Positions 1-6,204 of a DNA stretch of 6,289 bases are shown in pieces. Source of the DNA: Tannerella sp. (lineage in GTDB: Bacteria; Bacteroidota; Bacteroidia; Bacteroidales; Tannerellaceae); NCBI GenBank assembly GCA_031272655.1, contig JAISTJ010000033.1, forward strand, positions 1 through 6,289, written 5' to 3'. Position 1 is the stretch's first letter. Every line of letters starts with the position of its first letter. The notes beneath the pieces were generated by a model. It had not been told where the DNA came from. It ran no database searches and worked only from the letters and a program-made list of their open reading frames with translations. Made by a program: the position numbers and the translations under genes.

Positions 1-2244
1 ATGATAGGGACGCAGAAGATGGGGCATACTTTTCCGGGCGCCTGCGCTCCGCATGGCTTCGTGCAGTTAAGTCCGGATACCGACACTGTTCCGCATAATA
101 TCGGCGGCGTCTATCAGCCCGAAGCCTACCGTTATTGCGCCGGCTATCAGTACGATGACCCTACAATAGTCGGTTTCAGCCATACTCACCTGAGCGGTAC
201 CGGACATTCCGACCTTGGGGATGTGCTGCTGACGCCCGTTACAGGCGAGCCTAAACTTAATCCGGGAGTAGCTGATAGACCGGAAACAGGCTATCGCTCG
301 CGTTTCAACCACGAGACCGAAACAGCGCGTCCGGGATATTACGAAGTAACGCTTGCCGACTACGACGTCAAAGTACGCCTGACCGCTACCGAGCGCGTTG
401 GTATTCACCGCTATACTTACCCCGCCGGCAAACGACGCAACGTTATCCTCGACCTCGCGCACGGGATTTATAACTACGACGGTAAGACGCTCTGGGCTAA
501 TGTACGGGTCGAAAACGACACCTTATTAACCGGCTATCGCATCACTAACGGCTGGGCGCGAGTTAACTATACCTTCTTCGCAATAACTTTTTCTTCTCCA
601 ATCAGGAATTACGGATTTATTGATAAGAAAAAACCTGATTATGTGGGTTTTTGGCGTAAGTTTCCAAAGCAAAACTTTCCGGAAATGGGTGGCAGACAGG
701 TGGTTGCATGGTTTGAGTTCGATAGCGACGAAGCGGCTGACCTCGAAGTTCGCGTGGCGCTGTCGGCTGTCGGCACCGAAGGCGCGTTGAAGAACCTTCT
801 CGCCGAAACCGACGGCAAGTCTTTCGACGACGTCCGCCTCGAAACGGCTGCAAAATGGGCGAAAGAACTCGCCTGTGCGGACGTCGAAGGCGACGATGAG
901 AAAAAAACTATGTTCTATACTTCGCTCTACCATACGCTTATAAACCCTTCTGTTTATATGGATGTGGACGGACAGTACAGGGGTATTGACCATCAGATAC
1001 ATAAGGCCGAGGGCTTTACTAACTACACCGTGTTCTCCGTTTGGGATACCTATCGCGCTTTGCACCCGCTGTTTAACCTGTTGAACCGTCGCCGCAGCGC
1101 TGACATCGTGGCTTCGATGATGGCGCACTGGCGACAAAGCGTTCACCGTATGTTACCCGTTTGGTCGCATAACGGCAACGAGAACTGGTGCATGACAGGA
1201 TACCATTCGGTTTCGGTTCTTGCAGACGCTATTACTAAGGAAATTAAACTGTCGGACGCAGACCGCTCGCAGGCGCTTGAGGCTATGCAGACAACGTCCA
1301 ATACGCCCTATTTCGGCGGTACGGCTGATTATGTAAGGCTCGGATACGTACCGTTTGACGTCAGCGCCGACGGCGCCTCTACTACACTTGAATACGCTTA
1401 CGACGACTGGACTGTCTATCATACCGCCGCCGCGCTCGGAAATGATTCGGTTGCAGATGTTTATAAAAAGCGGGCTTTGAACTACCGAAACGTTTTCGAC
1501 CCGTCTTCCGGTTTTGTCAGAGCTAAAATGAAAGACGGGACGTGGAAAAAGGATTTCAACCTGCTTAGCACGCATGGACAGGGATTTATCGAAGGAAACT
1601 CGTGGAATTATTCCTTTTATGTTCCGCACGACGTGAACGGTTTGATACGCGAAATGGGCGGCGAGAAGGTGTTCATTCGACGCTTGGATTCTCTTTTTAC
1701 TATGGAACTGCCGGAAGAGTTCTTTGCCGAAACAGAAGATGTTACAAAAGAGGGTATTATGGGCAATTATGTACATGGTAACGAGCCGAGCCACCATATT
1801 GCATACCTTTATGCATGGACGTCGCAACCGTGGAAGACGCAGTTTTGGGTTCGCGAGATTATGAACCGTATGTACAGAAGCGGCATTGACGGACTGTGCG
1901 GCAACGACGACTGCGGTCAAATGTCGGCTTGGTACATCTTCTCCGCTATGGGCTTCTATCCCGTTTGCCCCGGAAGCGATGAGTTCGTTCTCGGCGCACC
2001 GTACTTCCCCTTTATGAAGTTAAACCTTGAAAACGGCAAAACAATTACTGTCAAAGCTCCGAAAGCGAGCGACACAAACCGCTATGTGAAAGCCGTTTAC
2101 CTTAACGGCAAACGCTATGATAAAGGTTATATCACCTACTCTGACTTGAAAGACGGCGCCGAGCTTCTCTTCGAGATGAGCTCTTCGCCCAATCGTAAAA
2201 GAGTATATGTCGGAACAGGGAAGCCTTATTCTATATCGGAATGA
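1..2244 (+). CDS. GH92 family alpha-mannosidase, 5'-partial
   Basis: Family GH92 enzymes are calcium-dependent, inverting exo-alpha-mannosidases that trim mannose from N-glycans or mannans, usually in the periplasm or at the surface. The 747 visible residues carry the family signature along their whole length: GHTFPGACAPHGFVQLSPDT at 8-27, SHTHLSGTGHSDLGD at 60-74, LEYAYDDW at 463-470, EGNSWNY at 531-537 (E531 is in the position of the catalytic acid), HGNEPSHH at 592-599, and GNDDCGQMSAWY at 634-645, whose acidic residues are expected to supply the base. By family architecture the N-terminal third is a beta-sandwich and the rest an (alpha/alpha)6 barrel. Base 1 is an in-frame ATG but is unlikely to be the start: homologues have a signal peptide and a short stretch ending in something like 'NPFIGT' before this point, so the Met probably replaces that internal Phe. 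Linkage specificity cannot be read from the sequence. The stop overlaps the convergent flavoprotein gene. Confidence 0.95.
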   Translation: MIGTQKMGHTFPGACAPHGFVQLSPDTDTVPHNIGGVYQPEAYRYCAGYQYDDPTIVGFSHTHLSGTGHSDLGDVLLTPVTGEPKLNPGVADRPETGYRSRFNHETETARPGYYEVTLADYDVKVRLTATERVGIHRYTYPAGKRRNVILDLAHGIYNYDGKTLWANVRVENDTLLTGYRITNGWARVNYTFFAITFSSPIRNYGFIDKKKPDYVGFWRKFPKQNFPEMGGRQVVAWFEFDSDEAADLEVRVALSAVGTEGALKNLLAETDGKSFDDVRLETAAKWAKELACADVEGDDEKKTMFYTSLYHTLINPSVYMDVDGQYRGIDHQIHKAEGFTNYTVFSVWDTYRALHPLFNLLNRRRSADIVASMMAHWRQSVHRMLPVWSHNGNENWCMTGYHSVSVLADAITKEIKLSDADRSQALEAMQTTSNTPYFGGTADYVRLGYVPFDVSADGASTTLEYAYDDWTVYHTAAALGNDSVADVYKKRALNYRNVFDPSSGFVRAKMKDGTWKKDFNLLSTHGQGFIEGNSWNYSFYVPHDVNGLIREMGGEKVFIRRLDSLFTMELPEEFFAETEDVTKEGIMGNYVHGNEPSHHIAYLYAWTSQPWKTQFWVREIMNRMYRSGIDGLCGNDDCGQMSAWYIFSAMGFYPVCPGSDEFVLGAPYFPFMKLNLENGKTITVKAPKASDTNRYVKAVYLNGKRYDKGYITYSDLKDGAELLFEMSSSPNRKRVYVGTGKPYSISE

Positions 2245-3413
2245 AGTAGTTTCTCAGCAATAGCAGCGCCAAGCGCTCGGCAGGCGGCTTCAGTGCTGAT
2301 ATTTTGTTTCTGTTCTATCGGCTCGCCTGCAAATTCCCATTTCATCGTTTCGCCAAAAGCGACAAGTCGTTTTACAGCAGCGCCTGCCCATGTAAACGAA
2401 CCAAAACAACCGTACAAGCGGTTACGTATCTCGCGCAGTTCGATGCGATGAAGCAATGAATCTATTTCGGGGAACAACTGATTGCTGTATGTAGGGCTTC
2501 CGATTATAAGTCCCTTATAATTAAATATATCACGCAAGATAAATGATGCGTGAGTTTTGCTCACGTCATGTAAAGCAATGTTTCTAACACCTGCATCGGA
2601 AGCGGCAGCTGCAATAGTTTCAGCCATTCGTTCGGTATGTCCGTACATGCTTCCGTAAACTATTGTAAGTCCGTCTATGCCTTCATAGCGGCTAAGGCGG
2701 TCGTAAATCTTTATAGCTTTTGAGCGTTCTTCCGTCCAAATTGGCCCGTGTGTAGAACAAATCATCTGTACATCAACGCCTTGTAGCTTTTGAAGCGCTT
2801 TCTGTACAGGGTTGCCGTACTTGCCGACAATGTTGGAGTAATAACGCACCATTTCCGACCAATAGCGACTTGTATCAAGTTCGACGTCAAGTATGCCGCC
2901 GTCAAGTGTGCCGAAAGTGCCGAAAGCATCAGCTGAAAAGAGAACTTTATCGGTTTCATCGTATGTGAACATCACTTCCGGCCAATGAACCATAGGAGCA
3001 GTAACAAACCGCAGAGTACGTCCTCCTAATGACAATGTATCGCCGTCGTGCACCTCAAGCAAACCGTCAGTAATGCCATAATAACCTGCTAACATGCCAA
3101 ATGTCAGCTTGTTACCAATGATTTTGACATCCGGATATTTATCTCTTATAAGTGAAAGACATCCCGAATGATCCGGCTCTATATGATTTATTATCAAATA
3201 GTTGAGAGGGCGACTGCCCAATATTTCGGCTATCTGTCCGAAAAACTGTTCGGAAAAGCATATATCAACGGTATCTATCAGTGTTGTCTCATCGCCATCC
3301 AGCAAATAAGAGTTGTAGGAGACGCCGTTAGGCAGTGGCCAAAGGCTCTCAAAAAGTCTCTTATTGCGGTCATTGACACCTGTATAATAAATCTTGTTTT
3401 TTATTTGTTTCAT
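2226..3413 (-). CDS. fprA: A-type flavoprotein (flavodiiron protein, FprA family)
   Basis: This is a cytoplasmic flavodiiron protein of 395 residues, close to the ~400 usual for the two-domain class. Such proteins reduce O2 to water and/or NO to N2O and protect anaerobes. Residues about 1-245 form the metallo-beta-lactamase-like diiron domain with all expected ligand motifs: NHIEPDHSG (the HxExDH motif, His77, Glu79, Asp81, His82), His143 in VHWPE, Asp162 in SADAFG and His222 in STHGP. Residues about 248-390 form a flavodoxin domain with the FMN phosphate loop GSMYGHTE. No rubredoxin or NADH-oxidoreductase extension is fused, so a separate electron donor is needed. I start at the ATG at 3413; a GTG immediately upstream (3416) is in frame but less likely. 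It lies 107 bases downstream of lgt on the same strand and probably shares its transcript. O2 versus NO preference cannot be told from sequence. Confidence 0.94.
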   Translation of the reverse strand: MKQIKNKIYYTGVNDRNKRLFESLWPLPNGVSYNSYLLDGDETTLIDTVDICFSEQFFGQIAEILGSRPLNYLIINHIEPDHSGCLSLIRDKYPDVKIIGNKLTFGMLAGYYGITDGLLEVHDGDTLSLGGRTLRFVTAPMVHWPEVMFTYDETDKVLFSADAFGTFGTLDGGILDVELDTSRYWSEMVRYYSNIVGKYGNPVQKALQKLQGVDVQMICSTHGPIWTEERSKAIKIYDRLSRYEGIDGLTIVYGSMYGHTERMAETIAAAASDAGVRNIALHDVSKTHASFILRDIFNYKGLIIGSPTYSNQLFPEIDSLLHRIELREIRNRLYGCFGSFTWAGAAVKRLVAFGETMKWEFAGEPIEQKQNISTEAACRALGAAIAEKLLHSDIE

Positions 3414-3520
3414 CACTTTAATTTTTGTTTCTTTTTGTTGTTGTTTGTTTTAAATTGTTTTTTTTGTTTGAACTGCAAAAAACTAAAGAAAACAACATAA
3501 AACTATAACAAACCACGAAT
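3414..3520 (-). other. A-rich, nearly G-free fprA leader between lgt and fprA
   Basis: Read on the minus strand, the ~50 bases before fprA are almost entirely A, C and T (runs such as CAAACAACAACAAAAAG) with very few G, so the mRNA leader should be unstructured. There is no Shine-Dalgarno sequence. Unstructured A-rich leaders are a common way of marking starts in Bacteroidota, whose ribosomes make little use of the anti-SD. I see no GC-rich hairpin followed by a T run, so nothing argues for termination between lgt and fprA, and no good housekeeping promoter. Confidence 0.5.
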
Positions 3521-4342
3521 CTATTGTTTTTGTTTTCTGCTTCTCCAAATAAAGTATATTCCCGCTATAATGAACGGAATACTAAGCAGTTGCCCCATAT
3601 TAAGCGCCATGTTTGCCTCCCAAGGTTCCTGATTGTTTTTCAGAAATTCGATGAAGAAACGGGCGATGAAGAGAAGTGTCAGGAATACGCCAAAGATGAA
3701 ACCTTCGCGTTTCCATGCGTCTTTTTTGAAGTAGAGCCACATACAGAGGGCGAAAATCAGCAGGTAGCATCCGGCTTCGTAGAGTTGCGTAGGATGGCTT
3801 GGTTCGGAAAAGATGGGAGGAGCGCCTTGTCTCCACTGGTGCAAGTTTTCAATGAAACGAAAAGCCCAAGGCATGTCTGTCGGCGAGCCGTAAATTTCGT
3901 GATTCATCAGGTTGCCTATGCGGATAAGAGCCGCTACAAGTCCGGTTGGAGTAACAAGTTTGTCGAAAGTCCACAGCATTGACTTGTGGCTCACGTGTTT
4001 AGAGTAAAGCCATACGGCAATAATCACTCCCAGCACGCCGCCATGGCTTGCCAAACCGCCTTCCCAGATCTTTAAAATCTCGAAAGGATGAGCTAAATAG
4101 TATGAAGGGGCGTAGAAAAGACAATGTCCGAGCCGTGCACCGATGACAGTTCCGAAAATTGTGTAATAGAGTAGGGGATCAATCCATTTAGGGTTGATAT
4201 TTTCTCGTTTCCACATCCGTTCCACAATCTTGTAACCAGCCCAGAATCCGATAACGAACATCAGGGCATACCAGCGTATCTCGCGTGAACCGATGCTGAA
4301 TATCGCAGGGTTAGCAGTCCATGTAATCTCTAAGAATGACAT
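3521..4342 (-). CDS. lgt: Prolipoprotein diacylglyceryl transferase
   Basis: Lgt is an integral inner-membrane enzyme that moves the diacylglyceryl group from phosphatidylglycerol to the lipobox cysteine of prolipoproteins, the first step of lipoprotein maturation. The 273-residue length is normal. Several hydrophobic segments are visible (about 22-38, 58-78, 99-113, 190-205, 215-233, 250-266). Conserved positions are present: IRWYALMF with Tyr25, GARLGH at 68-73, the GGLASHGG loop with His100, the signature RIGNLMNHEIYG at 141-152 (Arg141, Asn144, Glu149), PTQLYE at 184-189, and ARFFIEFLK with Arg228 and Glu232; these correspond to essential residues of the E. coli enzyme. The ATG start follows an AT-rich leader without an SD sequence. 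It is transcribed divergently from the sigma factor gene and heads the lgt-fprA pair. SusD-type and other surface lipoproteins of glycan uptake systems depend on this enzyme, but that is a general dependency, not evidence of a local functional link. Confidence 0.97.
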   Translation of the reverse strand: MSFLEITWTANPAIFSIGSREIRWYALMFVIGFWAGYKIVERMWKRENINPKWIDPLLYYTIFGTVIGARLGHCLFYAPSYYLAHPFEILKIWEGGLASHGGVLGVIIAVWLYSKHVSHKSMLWTFDKLVTPTGLVAALIRIGNLMNHEIYGSPTDMPWAFRFIENLHQWRQGAPPIFSEPSHPTQLYEAGCYLLIFALCMWLYFKKDAWKREGFIFGVFLTLLFIARFFIEFLKNNQEPWEANMALNMGQLLSIPFIIAGIYFIWRSRKQKQ

Positions 4343-4393
4343 AAGTATCTGTATTTTAATTAGTTAAGAAAAACTTAATATAAAAATCAAACG

Positions 4394-4424
4394 CAAAGTT
4401 AGGGATTTTTGCATGAAAAACAAA
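4394..4424 (-). promoter_or_regulatory. Bacteroidota housekeeping promoter for lgt(-fprA)
   Basis: On the minus strand the -33 box TTTG (4424-4421) is followed after exactly 19 bases by the -7 box TAACTTTG (4401-4394). Both match the consensus TTTG / TAnnTTTG perfectly. Transcription would begin near 4388-4385, leaving a leader of roughly 45 bases before the lgt ATG at 4342. Prediction by motif only. Confidence 0.8.
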
Positions 4425-4431
4425 ACGATTG

Positions 4432-4462
4432 TGTGAAATTATCAAAAAAGTTTTTATATTTG
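4432..4462 (+). promoter_or_regulatory. Bacteroidota housekeeping promoter for the ECF sigma gene
   Basis: The -7 box TATATTTG (4455-4462) matches TAnnTTTG exactly. Nineteen bases upstream lies TGTG (4432-4435), three of four matches to the -33 box; a TTG at 4429-4431 is an alternative at a longer spacing. Start of transcription would be near 4467-4470, only about 15 bases before the ATG at 4484. This placement rules against the longer in-frame TTG start at 4409, which would lie upstream of the promoter. Confidence 0.72.
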
Positions 4463-4483
4463 CACAAAAATTTACTCATTATC

Positions 4484-5038
4484 ATGAAGATTTTGAAGAG
4501 TAACGACAAGATTTTTGAAGAGATGTATGTTAAATACTTCCCTAAGATGGTGCGTTTTGCCACAGAGTACCTGATGTCGAAGCATGACGCCGAAAACGTT
4601 GTTCAGGACTTGTTTGTTGACTTGTGGGTGCGCCATCGTGAAACGCTTGTGCAGGTAAACAAGCCTGCCTCGTTCCTGTTCAAATCGCTCAAAAACCGCT
4701 CGATTGACTGCCATAGAAATAATGTACGCGCGAGGGAAAGGCATTTTACGGTCTCGAACGCCGAACTGGAGCTTAAAATGGAGGCTTTGCAGGCGTTCGA
4801 CACTAATCTTTTTGACGAACTTGATGTTGAAGAGGCTCTTGAACAGGCTATTGCGCGATTGCCGGAGAGGTGTCGCGAGGTTTACATTATGAGCCGCTCG
4901 GAAGGCATGAAGAATGAAGAGATTGCAGAAAAATTAGGCATTTCCGTCAATACCGTCAAAAACCACTTAAGCGCCGCTACAACGCGTCTGAAGGCGGATT
5001 TGAAGGATTATTTGACGATGATTTTGTTTATTTTGTAA
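4484..5038 (+). CDS. ECF sigma-70 factor, Bacteroides expansion type
   Basis: This is a 184-residue extracytoplasmic-function sigma factor that directs RNA polymerase to a small set of target promoters when released or activated by its FecR partner. Region 2 spans about 8-78 (FEEMYVKYFPKMVRFA, then DAENVVQDLFVDLW at 35-48, and the DNA-facing stretch up to SIDCHRNN at 73-80). A variable acidic linker follows (about 92-118). Region 4 spans about 119-172 with LPERCREVYIMSR and the helix-turn-helix NEEIAEKLGISVNTVKNHL at 144-162. It ends in a short hydrophobic tail (LTMILFIL), a habit of this Bacteroidota family. The ATG at 4484 is chosen because a good promoter -7 box ends 21 bases upstream; longer in-frame starts overlap the lgt promoter. 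The gene is followed after 65 bases by its probable anti-sigma partner. Assignment to the family is firm; the regulon is inferred. Confidence 0.95.
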   Translation: MKILKSNDKIFEEMYVKYFPKMVRFATEYLMSKHDAENVVQDLFVDLWVRHRETLVQVNKPASFLFKSLKNRSIDCHRNNVRARERHFTVSNAELELKMEALQAFDTNLFDELDVEEALEQAIARLPERCREVYIMSRSEGMKNEEIAEKLGISVNTVKNHLSAATTRLKADLKDYLTMILFIL

Positions 5039-5055
5039 AAAAAATCATCCCGCGG

Positions 5056-5087
5056 ATAGTCCGAAAACAGATTTTTTACGTCTTATA
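5056..5087 (+). promoter_or_regulatory. Twin 32-bp element, copy 1: candidate ECF sigma promoter of fecR
   Basis: ATAGTCCGAAAA (5056-5067), a 5-base variable spacer, then TTTTTACGTCTTATA (5073-5087). Both blocks recur identically upstream of the last gene at the same spacing (28 of 32 bases identical overall). GTCC and CGTC are 16 bases apart, the geometry of an ECF -35/-10 pair, and CGTC-type -10 boxes are known for ECF sigma factors. If so, transcription starts about 10-15 bases before the fecR ATG at 5104. No TAnnTTTG housekeeping box is seen in this gap. Confidence 0.55.
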
Positions 5088-5103
5088 AGTAGAGACAATT
5101 TTT

Positions 5104-6084
5104 ATGGATAGAAAAGAAGAAATTGAGAAATATTTTACTGACGAACTCGCCGGCCGTGATAAATGGCAGCTGTTAGAGAGCGTTAGAGGCGATGACGCCT
5201 TAAGGGGGGAGTTCGTCAAAATACAGAACAGCGTAGCCGTAACGTTGCTTGACTATCGCAAAGGCGACGACGAGTATGCCGCCGCTATGTTTAAGAAGTT
5301 TAAAGTCAAGGTCAGGCAAAAATGCATTAACAAACTGTTACTCAATGTGTTAAAGTATGCAGCGGTAGCGGCGCTTATTGTCCTCAATGCATGGTTGTTG
5401 TTTTATAAACCGGCTGATAAACAGGAATATACAGTCATTCAAGCGCCTAAAGGCCAAAGGGCCAGCCTCAACTTCGCAGACGGCTCATCCGCATGGATAA
5501 GTCCGAACACAACAATCAGAATATCAAGCGATTTCAATAAAAAAGACCGGACTGTAGAATTAGATGGCGAAGGTTACTTCACAGTCGCAAAAAACGAAGA
5601 TAAGCCGTTCATTGTCAGGACATCCCGCTTTGAAGTCAAGGCCATCGGAACACAGTTTAACGTCTTTGCATATTCTTCTTCGGTCAGGTTTGAAACCGAT
5701 CTTGTGGAAGGAAGTGTGGAAGTGTCTGTGAACAAGGCGTCCGGTTACAAGATGGGGACGGGAGAGCCGGTGAAGCTTGTCGCAGGCGAAAAAGTCGTCC
5801 TTGCAGGCAACAGTTTAGTCAAATCGGAATCAAAACTGAATAACGGCGAGTACCTGAGCAAAGGCATTTATACGTTTGCAAACAGGCCGTTCGGGGAAGT
5901 GCTTGAATACCTTACGCTGTGGTACAATGTGAAGTTTGACATCAAAGACCGCTCCAAACTGACGCATCCCATAACCGGGAAAGTGCGCCAAAACGATGAG
6001 ATGAAGACCATTCTCACCGCTCTTCAGGGAGTTTATCCGTTCCGTTTCAATGTTGTTAATGAACAATTTATGGAAATTTATTAA
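5104..6084 (+). CDS. FecR-family anti-sigma factor with DUF4974
   Basis: This is a 326-residue single-pass inner-membrane regulator that relays a signal from an outer-membrane receptor to the ECF sigma factor encoded just upstream. Residues 1-75 are the charged cytoplasmic part expected to hold the sigma factor. About 78-101 is the membrane segment (LLLNVLKYAAVAALIVL and following). The periplasmic FecR domain runs about 109-210, with the typical APKGQRASLNFADGSSAWI (114-132), VELDGEGYF (151-159) and FEVKAIGTQFNVFAY (176-190). The C-terminal DUF4974 domain, about 256-326, begins at YTFANRPFGEVLEYL and ends in the usual short hydrophobic/acidic tail; it resembles the secretin/TonB N-terminal fold and is thought to contact the receptor. 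Length and domain order are normal for Bacteroidota. It lies 65 bases after the sigma gene, with its own candidate promoter between. Which ligand it reports on cannot be read from the sequence. Confidence 0.95.
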   Translation: MDRKEEIEKYFTDELAGRDKWQLLESVRGDDALRGEFVKIQNSVAVTLLDYRKGDDEYAAAMFKKFKVKVRQKCINKLLLNVLKYAAVAALIVLNAWLLFYKPADKQEYTVIQAPKGQRASLNFADGSSAWISPNTTIRISSDFNKKDRTVELDGEGYFTVAKNEDKPFIVRTSRFEVKAIGTQFNVFAYSSSVRFETDLVEGSVEVSVNKASGYKMGTGEPVKLVAGEKVVLAGNSLVKSESKLNNGEYLSKGIYTFANRPFGEVLEYLTLWYNVKFDIKDRSKLTHPITGKVRQNDEMKTILTALQGVYPFRFNVVNEQFMEIY

Positions 6085-6101
6085 AAAATTTTTCAAAACG
6101 A

Positions 6102-6133
6102 ATAGTCCGAAAAGCGTATTTTTACGTCTTATA
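6102..6133 (+). promoter_or_regulatory. Twin 32-bp element, copy 2: candidate ECF sigma promoter of the receptor gene
   Basis: ATAGTCCGAAAA (6102-6113), 5 variable bases, then TTTTTACGTCTTATA (6119-6133), matching the element before fecR block for block. It begins 18 bases after the fecR stop codon. A start of transcription near 6138-6142 would give a leader of about 65 bases before the ATG at 6205. The fixed spacing with divergence confined to the spacer suggests protein recognition of two half-sites. Confidence 0.55.
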
Positions 6134-6140
6134 TATGGAA

Positions 6141-6155
6141 GCCGTTAAAAGCGGC
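6141..6155 (+). other. Small hairpin in the leader of the last gene
   Basis: GCCG (6141-6144) and CGGC (6152-6155) can pair, extended inward by a T-G wobble and one T-A pair to leave a loop of three A. It sits just after the predicted transcription start of copy 2. No T run follows, so it is not an intrinsic terminator. It may be chance or a 5'-end stabilising stem. Confidence 0.25.
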
Positions 6156-6204
6156 AGACAAGAGAATTTTAAAAATTAATATTAACTAAAACAAATTAAG
6201 AAAG

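Noticed and set aside
526..1146. Open frame of 206 codons on the minus strand inside the mannosidase gene
   Set aside because: Antisense shadow of GH92 codons; no motif, no promoter and no ribosome-binding signal.
1153..1920. Long open frame (255 codons) on the minus strand inside the mannosidase gene
   Set aside because: It lies wholly opposite a gene with family motifs along its length, and its translation shows no recognisable domain; it follows from codon bias of the real gene.
3168..3500. Open frame on the plus strand across the start of fprA ending in a Phe/Leu/Cys-rich tail
   Set aside because: The hydrophobic tail is simply the T-rich complement of the A-rich fprA leader; the rest is antisense to fprA.
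3478..3512. Possible separate promoter for fprA on the minus strand (TAGTTTTT at 3485-3478 with TTTG at 3512-3509)
   Set aside because: The -7 box lacks the final G and the spacing is 23 bases, too long for the consensus; the AT-rich context makes such partial matches likely by chance.
3524..3982. Open frame of 152 codons on the plus strand opposite lgt
   Set aside because: Lgt is unmistakable on the other strand; the product is low in recognisable features and has no promoter.
4409..4483. N-terminal extension of the sigma factor from an in-frame TTG
   Set aside because: It would start upstream of the predicted promoter, has no family similarity, and overlaps the lgt promoter.
6080..6098. 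A-run/T-run after the fecR stop as an intrinsic terminator
   Set aside because: The dyad is only A and T with no GC stem, so it is unlikely to terminate transcription.
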